Shown here: positions 41,537-49,831 of the stretch, piece after piece
Layout: each line of letters opens with the position of its first letter
Numbering within the stretch: the stretch's first letter is position 1
Notes under the pieces: generated by a model
Told to the model about the DNA's origin: nothing
Databases searched by the model: none
What the model saw: only the letters and a program-made list of their open reading frames with translations
From: an uncultured Dorea sp.
Lineage (GTDB): Bacteria; Bacillota; Clostridia; Lachnospirales; Lachnospiraceae
DNA length: 64,000 bases
Direction: 5' to 3'
NCBI GenBank assembly: GCA_948602995.1
Contig: CAPEBR010000020.1
Span: 7,036 to 71,035, forward strand
Position numbers and translations under genes: made by a program

Positions 41537-42748
41537 ATGAAATATGTAGTAGTGTTAAGTGACGGAATGGCGGGACGTCCCCTTGAGGAGCTAAAGGGTC
41601 TGACGACTCTGGAGGCAGCAAAAACACCGGTGATGGATGCGCTGGCAGAGATGTCTGAGCTTGGAATGGCTTCCATGGTGCCTGAGGGCATGGCTCCGGG
41701 CAGCGATACGGCGAATCTGGCGGTTATGGGATATGATCCGAAAATTTATTATACTGGACGCTCCCCTCTTGAGGCGCTGAGTATCGGAGTGGAGATGGAA
41801 AAGACAGATGTTTCCTTCCGCTGCAATCTTGTAACATTAAGCGAGGAGGACTGCCCTTATGAGGAGCGGACGATTCTTGACCACAGCTCGGACGAAATCA
41901 GTACAGAGGATGCAGCGCTGCTTGTAGAGGAACTTAAGAAGGGACTGAAAGAGGAAGGGTATGACTTCTATGTGGGAACAAGCTACCGCCATCTGCTGGT
42001 GCAAAAAGACGGAGAGGTAACAGAGCTAACACCGCCCCATGATATACTGACAAAAAAGATCGGAGCATATCTGCCCTCTGACAGTATGCTTCTTAATATG
42101 ATGAAAAAAAGCTATGAGATCCTTAAGGAACATCCCATTAATACAGAGCGGAGAAGGAAGGGATTAAATCCTGCCAATTCAGCCTGGTTTTGGGGAGCCG
42201 GAAGGAAGCCGGCCCTTGCATCCTTTGAAAAAAAGACCGGAAAAAGGGGTGTGATGATCTCTGCCGTTGACCTGTTGAAGGGCATTGCAGTGGGCGCGGG
42301 GATGGACCGTGTGATTGTAGACGGCGCTAACGGAGGCCTGCACACAAACTATGCCGGCAAGGCACAGGCAGCAGTGAAGGCTCTGACAGAGGATGGATAT
42401 GACTTTGCCTATATCCATGTGGAGGCGCCAGATGAGATGGGGCATCAGGGAAACATGAAGGATAAGATTATGGCAATCGAGCATGTAGACGGTGAGGTTT
42501 TAAGGATTGTGACAGAGGGACTGAGAAAGGCAGGGGAGGATTACAGGCTCCTGCTTCTTCCAGATCACCCCACGCCGGTTGCGGTGCGTACCCATACGGG
42601 TGAGCCGGTTCCCTGGCTTCTGTATGACAGCACAAAAAGGACGGAAGGGAAGCCGTCTTATAATGAAAAAACCGCCGCACAGACCGGAAATAACTGGCCG
42701 GAGGGATATCGGCTCCTCGGGCATTTACTACAGGAGGACATATGCTAA
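41537..42748 (+). CDS. Phosphoglycerate mutase-like protein, proposed homoserine kinase
   Basis: 403-residue member of the alkaline-phosphatase superfamily close to archaeal cofactor-independent phosphoglycerate mutase. Seen: KYVVVLSDGMAGRPLEEL, the MAPGSDTANLAVMGYDP region near the phosphorylated Ser, the GMDRVIVDGANGGLHTN stretch, HVEAPDEMGHQGN and a late LLPDHPTPVAVRTH metal site. It sits between hom and lysC and overlaps lysC, with no ThrB seen here. This fits the family modelled as a proposed homoserine kinase (TIGR02535). The alternative is a glycolytic mutase. Confidence 0.85.
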   Translation: MKYVVVLSDGMAGRPLEELKGLTTLEAAKTPVMDALAEMSELGMASMVPEGMAPGSDTANLAVMGYDPKIYYTGRSPLEALSIGVEMEKTDVSFRCNLVTLSEEDCPYEERTILDHSSDEISTEDAALLVEELKKGLKEEGYDFYVGTSYRHLLVQKDGEVTELTPPHDILTKKIGAYLPSDSMLLNMMKKSYEILKEHPINTERRRKGLNPANSAWFWGAGRKPALASFEKKTGKRGVMISAVDLLKGIAVGAGMDRVIVDGANGGLHTNYAGKAQAAVKALTEDGYDFAYIHVEAPDEMGHQGNMKDKIMAIEHVDGEVLRIVTEGLRKAGEDYRLLLLPDHPTPVAVRTHTGEPVPWLLYDSTKRTEGKPSYNEKTAAQTGNNWPEGYRLLGHLLQEDIC

Positions 42749-43950
42749 TCGTAAAAAAATTCGGCGGCAGCTCCGTCGCAAACAAGGAGAGAATTTTCAA
42801 TGTGGCCAGACGCTGCATTGAAGATTATAAGGCAGGGCATGATGTAGTTGTGGTACTGTCTGCCATGGGAGATACGACAGATGAGCTCATAGCCCTTGCA
42901 GAAAGTATCAACCCAAAGGCAAAGAAGAGAGAGATGGATATGCTCCTTACAACCGGGGAGCAGGTGTCAGTGGCACTTATGGCTATGGCTATGCAGTCCC
43001 TTGATGTTCCGGCAGTATCATTGAACGCGTTCCAGGTTATGATGTATTCCACTTCGCGTTATGGGAATGCGAGATTCAAACGAGTGGACACAAAGCGGAT
43101 CCTGCATGAGCTGGATTCCAGGAAAATTGTCATTGTTACAGGATTCCAGGGAGTAAATAAATATGAGGATATCACGACTCTCGGAAGAGGTGGCTCGGAT
43201 ACAACGGCGGTGGCCCTCGCGGCGGTTCTTCACGCGGACAAGTGCGAGATCTATACAGATGTGGAGGGCGTCTATACTGCCGACCCCCGTGTGGTAAAGA
43301 ATGCCAGGAAGCTGGATGTGATCACTTATGATGAGATGCTGGAGCTGGCAAGCCTCGGAGCCAGGGTGCTTCATAACCGTTCTGTGGAGATGGCAAAGAA
43401 ATACAATGTTGAGCTGGTAGTGCGTTCCAGCCTGAATGATTCAGAGGGAACAGTGGTAAGGGAGGCTTCAAATATGGAAAAAATGTTAGTGACCGGCGTT
43501 GCTGCAGACAGAAATACGGTCAGGATATCTGTGATTGGTGTGGAGGATAGGCCGGGAACCGCGTTCCGGATCTTTGACACACTGGCAAAAAACAATATTA
43601 ATGTAGATATTATCCTTCAGTCCGTGGGACGGGAAGGAACAAAGGACATCTCATTTACCGTGGCCGGGGATGACCTGGAGCAGGCTCTTAAGGTACTGGA
43701 GGTGAATAAGGAGAGGCTTACCATACAGGAGATTACGTACAATGAAAATGTGGCGAAGCTCTCTGTTGTGGGAGCCGGTATGATGAGCAATCCGGGAGTA
43801 GCAGCTAGGATGTTCGAGGCGCTGTATAACTCCCGCATCAATATTAATATGATCTCCACATCAGAGATCAGAATTACGGTGCTTGTGGCAGAGAAGGATA
43901 TTGACAAGGCAATGAATGCAGTTCACGACGGATTTGCTGTTCCAGAATAA
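42742..43950 (+). CDS. lysC: Aspartate kinase
   Basis: First enzyme of the aspartate family pathway: phosphorylates aspartate. 402 residues with the N-terminal VKKFGGSSVANKERI, a TTGEQVSVALMAMAM segment, GRGGSDTTAVALA near 150, and EIYTDVEGVYTADPR near 170. Two C-terminal ACT domains (from about residue 265) are expected to bind lysine or threonine. ATG 42742 overlaps the preceding stop by 7 bases (ATGCTAA), using AGGAGGACAT. It ends 1 base from the convergent XRE gene. Confidence 0.97.
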   Translation: MLIVKKFGGSSVANKERIFNVARRCIEDYKAGHDVVVVLSAMGDTTDELIALAESINPKAKKREMDMLLTTGEQVSVALMAMAMQSLDVPAVSLNAFQVMMYSTSRYGNARFKRVDTKRILHELDSRKIVIVTGFQGVNKYEDITTLGRGGSDTTAVALAAVLHADKCEIYTDVEGVYTADPRVVKNARKLDVITYDEMLELASLGARVLHNRSVEMAKKYNVELVVRSSLNDSEGTVVREASNMEKMLVTGVAADRNTVRISVIGVEDRPGTAFRIFDTLAKNNINVDIILQSVGREGTKDISFTVAGDDLEQALKVLEVNKERLTIQEITYNENVAKLSVVGAGMMSNPGVAARMFEALYNSRININMISTSEIRITVLVAEKDIDKAMNAVHDGFAVPE

Positions 43951-43951
43951 A

Positions 43952-44386
43952 TTATTGCTTACTGTTGTTAAGGAAACCGGTAATCAGTCTTTTATTATCT
44001 TCAGACAGGGAACGAAAGGAAGAGATAAATTCAAGCTCTTTGTCAGTGAGGTATATGGAATTGCCGGTTTCTTTGCATTCAGCATAGGTGTAATAAGAGG
44101 CGGCGGATTCTTTTATACCGTCATAGTACGGATTATCATCAGGTTCAGGAGGATCATCGGCATCCGGACTGGCGGCGGACAGGTCCTTTAATATAAGATC
44201 GTCAATGCATATATTGTAAAACAGGGAAAGGCGCACCAGTGTATCCAGATCAGGGGTGCGCTCACATCTTTCATAATTCGAGTACGCCTGCCTGGACAGA
44301 TTGAGTATTTCTTCCATTTCCTGTTGGTTTAGACGGTATTTCTTGCGCAGATAACGCAGATTTTTCGCCAGTTGTATATTGGGCAT
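43952..44386 (-). CDS. XRE-family regulator
   Basis: 144 residues from ATG 44386 (PNIQLAKNLRYLRKKYRLNQ, CCGGAGGAG seven bases upstream). Residues 5-62 form a Cro/C1-type helix-turn-helix (QQEMEEILNLSRQAYSNYER as recognition part), ending in the common YNICIDDLI. The rest is an acidic proline-rich linker and a short helical tail (LTDKELEFISSFRSLSEDNK), typical of small Clostridial XRE regulators. It likely binds the CTAAGTC inverted repeat in its own promoter. It converges on lysC. Confidence 0.88.
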   Translation of the reverse strand: MPNIQLAKNLRYLRKKYRLNQQEMEEILNLSRQAYSNYERCERTPDLDTLVRLSLFYNICIDDLILKDLSAASPDADDPPEPDDNPYYDGIKESAASYYTYAECKETGNSIYLTDKELEFISSFRSLSEDNKRLITGFLNNSKQ

Positions 44387-44420
44387 GCCATGCTCCTCCG
44401 GGTGGTTCATCTTTAGATAT

Positions 44421-44441
44421 CTAAGTCAGTAATAGACTTAG
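44421..44441. promoter_or_regulatory. Probable XRE operator overlapping its own promoter
   Basis: CTAAGTC (44421-44427) and GACTTAG (44435-44441) are perfect 7-bp arms with a 7-base spacer. They abut a minus-strand TGCTATACT extended -10 (TATACT at 44445-44440), the natural place for autorepression. Confidence 0.55.
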
Positions 44442-44495
44442 TATAGCAATATACCCGGTAGAATTGATAATATGCAACGGAATGTAGAAAAAATT

Positions 44496-44520
44496 AAAAT
44501 GCAACAATTTGTTGCATTTT
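44496..44520. terminator. Palindromic terminator overlapping the CYTH stop
   Basis: AAAATGCAACAA (44496-44507), a central T, and TTGTTGCATTTT (44509-44520). Ends rich in A and T on both sides allow termination of the minus-strand CYTH gene, whose stop codon is inside the stem. Confidence 0.6.
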
Positions 44521-44965
44521 AGCCGGTCTGACTCAGAGAGCTGTTATGATATTTCCCTGAAAAGGTTACATCTTCTCCGAACCATGCCGGAGGAACAAAG
44601 GATGCTGCCTGTGCTTCATCCAGGAATTCTACCTCTGCAAGAGTGAGAGGTGCAAGCTCATCTTCGAAGAGATCAAGCTCGGCAGTGAGCCCTTCCCACA
44701 GGGGAATCATATAACGGCGCTTCCGGATCAGACGGCCGTCGATTTTTTTGAGAAGATGGCAGTAGGCCTCTCTGGTGAGGGGGAGATTGTATTCCTGTCT
44801 GGTCATGAGTCCCTTTGATTTGTAAGTGAGTTCGTATTTCTCATTGTCCTTTCGTATGCGGATGACAGGGTCTGTACTCAGATACCCCTGTTCAATGATA
44901 CGGCACGGAAAAGTATCCAGCCGCTCCGGAAGCGTCAGGACTAGAAATTTGCGTTCAATTTCCAT
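44519..44965 (-). CDS. CYTH domain protein
   Basis: 148 residues from ATG 44965 (AAAGGGG ten bases upstream), beginning with the CYTH signature EIERKFLVL. Alternating charged residues on beta strands (IRIRKDNEKYELTYKSKG, RLIRKRRYMIPL, AELDLFED, AEVEF) are those of triphosphate tunnel metalloenzymes. Such enzymes hydrolyse inorganic triphosphate or nucleoside triphosphates, or act as class IV adenylate cyclases or thiamine triphosphatases. The small size favours a tripolyphosphatase or simple triphosphatase, but the substrate is not known. Confidence 0.88.
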   Translation of the reverse strand: MEIERKFLVLTLPERLDTFPCRIIEQGYLSTDPVIRIRKDNEKYELTYKSKGLMTRQEYNLPLTREAYCHLLKKIDGRLIRKRRYMIPLWEGLTAELDLFEDELAPLTLAEVEFLDEAQAASFVPPAWFGEDVTFSGKYHNSSLSQTG

Positions 44966-44994
44966 GGTAATTACCCCTTTCATGTAATACTACA

Positions 44995-45035
44995 ATTATA
45001 ATTTAGTTTACACAAAAAGTAAACGGTGTTAATAT
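44995..45035. promoter_or_regulatory. Divergent promoters of the CYTH and DJ-1 genes
   Basis: Rightward: TTTACA (45007-45012), 17 bases, TAATAT (45030-45035). Leftward: TTTACT (45023-45018), 17 bases, TATAAT (45000-44995). The two -35 boxes form the inverted repeat GTTTAC-acaaaaa-GTAAAC (45006-45024), so the promoters overlap and probably compete. Confidence 0.6.
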
Positions 45036-45067
45036 TGAAATAGATAAGGACAGGAGGAAAGATAAAA

Positions 45068-45616
45068 ATGAAGAAAGTAAGTGTTCTGCTTGCAGAAGGT
45101 TTTGAAGAGATTGAGGCTTTGTCGGTGGTGGATCTGCTCAGAAGAGCGAGAATCTATGTGGATACAGTATCCATTTCTGATGAATATATGGTGCGGGGAT
45201 CCCACGGGATTGCAGTCCAGACAGAGGATCTGTTTGAAGAGGTGAACTTTTCCGATTTTGACATGGTGGTGCTCCCGGGCGGACTTCCGGGAACCACGAA
45301 TCTTGGAAATCACTCTGGCGTAAGAAGAGTCGTTACAGATTTTGCAGAGAACGGGAAATATGTTGCGGCGATCTGCGCGGCCCCGACTGTGTTAAGCGAA
45401 CTGGGGTTATTAAAAGGAAAGAGGGTCACCTGTTATCCGGATATGGAGAGAAAGATTACCGGAGCGGTTCTTACCGGAGCCCCGGTTATGGAAGATGGAA
45501 ATATCATTACAGGACAGGGAGTGGGAGCGGCAGTTGACTTTGCGCTGAAACTGATTGCAGTTTTGGCGGGAAGTGAAAAGGCCGGCGAGATCGCGGATGC
45601 AATTGTATATCAATAG
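45068..45616 (+). CDS. DJ-1/PfpI family protein
   Basis: 182-residue DJ-1/ThiJ-type protein: KKVSVLLAEGFEEIEALSVV at the start (the conserved Glu near 17), VVLPGGLPGTTNLG near 70, and the nucleophile elbow AAICAAPTVL (Cys near 103). Family members act as glyoxalase III/protein deglycases or oxidative-stress sensors; the exact role is debated. AGGAGGAAAG precedes the ATG. It is followed 18 bases later by a lipoprotein gene, probably in the same transcript. Confidence 0.92.
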   Translation: MKKVSVLLAEGFEEIEALSVVDLLRRARIYVDTVSISDEYMVRGSHGIAVQTEDLFEEVNFSDFDMVVLPGGLPGTTNLGNHSGVRRVVTDFAENGKYVAAICAAPTVLSELGLLKGKRVTCYPDMERKITGAVLTGAPVMEDGNIITGQGVGAAVDFALKLIAVLAGSEKAGEIADAIVYQ

Positions 45617-45634
45617 GTAACAAAGGACAGACAG

Positions 45635-46297
45635 ATGAAAAAATGGAGAAACAGAATATTCCTTATGATTCTGTGCGCGGCATTTCTGTGTACAGGGTGC
45701 AGAGGAGACTTTGACGCTGCCGGTTATACAGAGGCACTTCTTCATCTTATGTTTCAGGGAGATACAAAAGAGGCCATGAAGAGAATCGACGGAGCCGCTT
45801 ATGACTCGCTGATGCAGAAATACCAGGAATCAATCAATACCTTTACGACAAATGTTATTACAAGCCAGTTTGACATCAGCGAGACAAAATATGAGCAGTT
45901 TGCGGAGCTTACGGCAGAGATTTTTTCGATTATGCGCTACGAGGTTACGGGCGCCAGCGAGAGCGGGGATCAGGAATACGAGGTGTCGGTATCCATACAG
46001 CCTGCAGATATCTTCGTAAGGTTTCAGGAACTCCTTACCGCAGATTCTCTTGAAATGGCAGAGGAGATCAAAGCAGGAAAGTATACGGGGACAGACGAAG
46101 AGGCCGGCCGGCAGATTCTTGCGGACATTGTGAATCATGCCTATGAACTCTTAGGCTCTGCCTGTAACCGTGTAGAGTACGGAGAGAAAAAAACCGTCAT
46201 ACTCAGGGTAAGGGCAGATGAAAATAATGAATATTCCATTGATAAAGAAGATATGAATAACCTGATCACAAAAATACTTCGCTTAGATGAAATGTAG
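45635..46297 (+). CDS. Lipoprotein of unknown function
   Basis: 220 residues. A lipoprotein signal peptide (RNRIFLMILCAAFLCTGC, Cys near 22) precedes a helical domain rich in acidic and aromatic residues, with MQKYQESINTFTTNVITSQF and SEYEVSVSIQ-like strands (EYEVSVSIQPADIF). The pattern resembles small Clostridial lipoproteins of the DUF5105 type, but I do not assign it firmly. It would be anchored outside the cell and may be cotranscribed with the DJ-1 gene. Confidence 0.75.
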   Translation: MKKWRNRIFLMILCAAFLCTGCRGDFDAAGYTEALLHLMFQGDTKEAMKRIDGAAYDSLMQKYQESINTFTTNVITSQFDISETKYEQFAELTAEIFSIMRYEVTGASESGDQEYEVSVSIQPADIFVRFQELLTADSLEMAEEIKAGKYTGTDEEAGRQILADIVNHAYELLGSACNRVEYGEKKTVILRVRADENNEYSIDKEDMNNLITKILRLDEM

Positions 46298-46341
46298 GAC
46301 TGGATATTTGAAAAGGTTTGTGTTATACTTCTGTAGTGAAT

Positions 46342-46388
46342 GTAACTGTGAAGGCGGCGGATGGCCACACATGCCGCTTTCAGGCAAT
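46342..46388. repeat. GTAACTGTGAAGG repeat copy in the tig leader
   Basis: GTAACTGTGAAGG (46342-46354) continues into a GCGGC...GCCGC hairpin ending near CAGGCAAT. The left half is identical to the copies before glk and dapA. It ends just before the tig ribosome binding site. Confidence 0.5.
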
Positions 46389-46403
46389 AGGAGGAAATAA
46401 TAG

Positions 46404-47690
46404 ATGAGTTTACAGGTAGAAAAGTTAGAAAAAAACATGGCGAAGCTGACGATCGAAGTTTCTGCCGATGATCTGGAAAAAGCGCTTCAGAACGCATATA
46501 AGAAGCAAAAAAATAAGATCAGCCTCCCGGGCTTCCGCAAAGGCAAGGTTCCGCGTCAGATGATTGAGAAGATGTACGGCCCGGAGATTTTTTATGATGA
46601 TGCGGCGAATGAGCTGATGCCGAAGGCATATGCAGATGCATATGATGAGAGCGGACTTGAGATTGTGTCCCAGCCGGAGATTGATGTGGTACAGCTGGAG
46701 AAGGGAAAACCCTTTATCTTTACGGCGGAGATTGCCACAAAGCCGGAGGTAACTTTAGGAGAGTACAAGGGACTTGAGGTTGAGAGGATCTCGGATCATG
46801 TAACTGAGGAAGAGGTAGACGAAAAGGTCAGGGAGGAAGCAGAGAAGAATGCCAGAACCGTTGCAGTAGAGAACCGTCCGGTACAGGATGGAGACGAGGT
46901 GATTCTGGATTTTGACGGATATGTGGACGGAGAAGCATTCGAAGGAGGCAAGGGCGAGAACTATCCTCTTACGATTGGTTCCGGTTCCTTTATCCCGGGC
47001 TTTGAAGAACAGCTTGTGGGTGTAGAGCCTGAGACCGGGATCGAGGTACATGTGACCTTCCCGGAGGATTACCATGCAGAAAACCTTAAGGGGAAGGATG
47101 CTGTGTTTAAGTGCATGGTTCATGAGATCAAGACAAAGGAGCTTCCGGAGATTGATGATGAATTTGCGGCAGAAGTATCAGAATTTGATACATTAGAGGA
47201 ATATAAAGCCGATGTAAAGGCAAAGCTTAAGGAACAGAAGACCAGAGAGGGCAGGGCAAAACAGGAGGATCAGGCTGTAGAAAAGGCAGTGGAGAATGCT
47301 TCCATGGAGCTGCCGGAGGCCATGATCAAGACACAGCTTCGTCAGGCTGAGGAGGATTTTGCCCGCAGGATGCAGATGCAGGGTCTTACTATGGAGCAGT
47401 ATTATCAGTTTACTGGAATGACCCATGAAAAGATGCAGGAAGAGATGCGGGAAGAGGTTGTTAAGCGCATCAGGACCCGTCTTGTGTTAGAGGCCATTGT
47501 GAAGGCGGAGAATATTGAGGTTTCTGAAGAGAGATTCCGGGAAGAGATTGGGAAGCTGGCAGAAGCCTATAAGATGGAAGCTGATAAGATGGAAGAATAT
47601 ATGGGAGAAAGAGAAAAAGAGCAGATGAAGCAGGATATTGCGGTCCAGGAGGCGATCACGTTCCTTGCAGATCATGCAGAGGAAAAATAG
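46404..47690 (+). CDS. tig: Trigger factor
   Basis: Ribosome-associated chaperone and prolyl isomerase that meets nascent chains at the exit tunnel. 428 residues: N-terminal ribosome-binding domain with the signature GFRKGKVPRQMIEKMYG near 43, FKBP-type PPIase domain at about 150-245 (VILDFDGYVDGEAFEGG), and a long helical C-terminal chaperone domain rich in Glu, Lys and Met. AATAGGAGGAAATAATAG precedes the ATG. It leads the tig-clpP-clpX series. Confidence 0.97.
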   Translation: MSLQVEKLEKNMAKLTIEVSADDLEKALQNAYKKQKNKISLPGFRKGKVPRQMIEKMYGPEIFYDDAANELMPKAYADAYDESGLEIVSQPEIDVVQLEKGKPFIFTAEIATKPEVTLGEYKGLEVERISDHVTEEEVDEKVREEAEKNARTVAVENRPVQDGDEVILDFDGYVDGEAFEGGKGENYPLTIGSGSFIPGFEEQLVGVEPETGIEVHVTFPEDYHAENLKGKDAVFKCMVHEIKTKELPEIDDEFAAEVSEFDTLEEYKADVKAKLKEQKTREGRAKQEDQAVEKAVENASMELPEAMIKTQLRQAEEDFARRMQMQGLTMEQYYQFTGMTHEKMQEEMREEVVKRIRTRLVLEAIVKAENIEVSEERFREEIGKLAEAYKMEADKMEEYMGEREKEQMKQDIAVQEAITFLADHAEEK

Positions 47691-47706
47691 TTTTAGGAGG
47701 CCATTC

Positions 47707-48288
47707 ATGAGTTTAGTACCCTATGTCATTGAACAGACCAGCCGTGGAGAACGCTCCTACGACATCTATTCAAGACTGTTAAAGGACAGGATTATATTTT
47801 TAGGAGAGGAAGTAACAGACGTATCAGCCAGTGTAATTGTTGCGCAGCTTTTGTTTCTGGAGGCTGAGGATCCGGAGAAGGATATTCATCTGTATATTAA
47901 CAGCCCGGGCGGCTCTGTGAGCGCTGGTCTGGCGATTTATGATACGATGCAGTATATTAAGTGCGATATTGAGACGATTTGTATCGGCATGGCAGCCAGT
48001 ATGGGATCGTTCCTTCTTGCAGGCGGAACGAAGGGAAAGAGACTGGCTCTTCCGAATGCGGAGATTATGATCCATCAGCCGTCAGGCGGTGCGCAGGGGC
48101 AGGCAACAGAGATTCAGATTGCCGCTGAGCACATATTAAAGACCAGGCAGAAGCTGAACCAGATTCTGTCGGACAATACCGGCCAGCCGCTGGACGTCAT
48201 CCGCATTGATACAGAGAGAGATAATTTTATGTCTGCCAGGGACGCAAAAAAATACGGCCTGATAGACGAGGTTATCACAAAACGTTAG
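47707..48288 (+). CDS. clpP: ATP-dependent Clp protease proteolytic subunit
   Basis: Serine protease that forms a 14-subunit barrel and works with ClpX or other ATPases. 193 residues from ATG 47707 (TTTAGGAGGCC upstream). The catalytic triad is Ser98 (GMAASMGS), His123 (MIHQP) and Asp172 (ERDNFMSA). It begins SLVPYVIEQTSRGERSYDIY, the usual mature-like N-terminus. It lies 16 bases after tig and 13 before clpX. Confidence 0.98.
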   Translation: MSLVPYVIEQTSRGERSYDIYSRLLKDRIIFLGEEVTDVSASVIVAQLLFLEAEDPEKDIHLYINSPGGSVSAGLAIYDTMQYIKCDIETICIGMAASMGSFLLAGGTKGKRLALPNAEIMIHQPSGGAQGQATEIQIAAEHILKTRQKLNQILSDNTGQPLDVIRIDTERDNFMSARDAKKYGLIDEVITKR

Positions 48289-48301
48289 GAAAGGGTAAGG
48301 T

Positions 48302-49561
48302 ATGGCGGGAAGATTTGACAACCAGGTGAGATGTTCATTCTGTAATAAGACGCAGGCCCAGGCGAATAAGCTGATTTCAGGTCCGAATGGGATCTATATC
48401 TGCGATGAGTGCGTAGAAGTGTGTGCGGAAATTATAGAAGAAGAGATGACATATGATGAAGAAGGCGTGTGGAGCCCATTTTCAGATATCAATCTTCTGA
48501 AGCCGGAGGAGATTAAGGAGTTTCTTGACCAGTATGTGATTGGCCAGGATGAGGCGAAGAAGGTATTATCAGTTGCTGTATATAATCATTATAAGAGAAT
48601 TATGGCAGAACGTGATCTCGGTGTGGAGCTGAATAAGAGTAATATTCTGATGCTCGGACCCACCGGGTGCGGAAAGACACTCCTTGCACAGTCCCTTGCA
48701 AAGATATTGAATGTTCCGTTTGCGATTGCAGATGCGACTGCCCTTACGGAAGCCGGTTATGTAGGCGAGGATGTGGAGAATATTCTTCTGAAGATTATCC
48801 AGGCGGCAGAGGGAGACATTGAGCGTGCAGAGTATGGAATCATCTACATTGATGAGATTGATAAGATTACGAGAAAATCAGAGAATCCTTCTATCACGAG
48901 AGATGTATCAGGAGAAGGCGTCCAGCAGGCGCTTCTTAAGATTATTGAAGGTACTGTTGCGAATGTTCCGCCCCAGGGCGGCAGGAAGCATCCCCATCAG
49001 GAGCTGATTCAGATTGACACGACGAATATTCTGTTTATCTGCGGCGGAGCCTTTGAGGGAATTGACAAGATTATTGAAAAGCGGATTGATCAGAAGTCCA
49101 TTGGTTTCAATGCAGTGATTGCCGGAAAGCATGAGGAGGATGTAGATCAGCTTCTAAGCCAGGTGCTCCCCCAGGATCTGGTGAAGTTCGGCTTAATCCC
49201 AGAGCTTGTGGGCCGTGTTCCGGTAACAGTTGCACTGGAGATGTTAGATAAGGAGGCGCTGATCCGTATTCTGACAGAGCCGCGCAACGCTATTGTGAAA
49301 CAGTATCAGAAGATGCTGGAGCTTGACGGGGTTGAGCTTGTATTTGATGAGGAAGCGCTCGAAGAGATTGCCGGGATTACGTTAAAGAGAAAGACAGGCG
49401 CGAGAGGCCTTCGGGCGATTATGGAAAATATTATGATGGATATTATGTACCGGGCTCCGTCTGATGAGACATTGAAGTTCTGCCGGATTACTGCAGAGAC
49501 CGTGAGGGACAATAGAGAGCCTGAGTATGAGCGTATGTCCGTGAAAACTGAAAGTGCATAA
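48302..49561 (+). CDS. clpX: ATP-dependent unfoldase ClpX
   Basis: AAA+ unfoldase that feeds tagged substrates into ClpP. 419 residues with the N-terminal C4 zinc finger (CSFC and CDECVEVC), Walker A GPTGCGKT at 119-126, Walker B IIYIDEIDKI, the pore-loop GYVGEDVE, the RDVSGEGVQQALLK segment, and the sensor-2 region with KRKTGARGLRAIME. The IGF loop that docks to ClpP is present as IGFNAVI. A 145-bp element lies between its stop and its terminator. Confidence 0.98.
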   Translation: MAGRFDNQVRCSFCNKTQAQANKLISGPNGIYICDECVEVCAEIIEEEMTYDEEGVWSPFSDINLLKPEEIKEFLDQYVIGQDEAKKVLSVAVYNHYKRIMAERDLGVELNKSNILMLGPTGCGKTLLAQSLAKILNVPFAIADATALTEAGYVGEDVENILLKIIQAAEGDIERAEYGIIYIDEIDKITRKSENPSITRDVSGEGVQQALLKIIEGTVANVPPQGGRKHPHQELIQIDTTNILFICGGAFEGIDKIIEKRIDQKSIGFNAVIAGKHEEDVDQLLSQVLPQDLVKFGLIPELVGRVPVTVALEMLDKEALIRILTEPRNAIVKQYQKMLELDGVELVFDEEALEEIAGITLKRKTGARGLRAIMENIMMDIMYRAPSDETLKFCRITAETVRDNREPEYERMSVKTESA

Positions 49562-49570
49562 CGAAAAACG

Positions 49571-49715
49571 GTTACTATTCACGGGCCGGGAGGCCGTTCA
49601 TAGCAACTTCGGGGCGGTATTTAAAGTTTTGCTACGCAAAAACCGCCCCTCACTCCTGAATCACGTTCTTACGGAATGCGCAGCTTATGCGCATTCCTGA
49701 CCCGTGAATAGTAAC
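49571..49715. mobile_element. 145-bp MITE-like element with 15-bp inverted ends and 8-bp target duplication
   Basis: GTTACTATTCACGGG (49571-49585) and its exact reverse complement (49701-49715) bound the element. GAAAAACG directly flanks it on both sides (49563-49570 and 49716-49723), a textbook target-site duplication. The interior has no gene but includes a GGGGCGGT...ACCGCCCC hairpin and a GGAATGCGC...GCGCATTCC hairpin. It separates clpX from its terminator. A decayed copy is at 15347. Confidence 0.9.
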
Positions 49716-49716
49716 G

Positions 49717-49749
49717 AAAAACGGACGCAAGAAGTTGTGTCCGTTTTTG
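49717..49749 (+). terminator. clpX terminator displaced by the element
   Basis: AAAAACGGAC (49717-49726) pairs with GTCCGTTTTT (49739-49748). The left arm overlaps the duplicated target GAAAAACG, so the element inserted at the base of the terminator stem and regenerated it. Confidence 0.85.
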
Positions 49750-49831
49750 TTAGAACTGTAGGAACCTGTTATGGTAACTGCCTGGCATATCTTTGCAGTG
49801 CCGGGCAATTATCTGATAAAGGAGAGTATAT

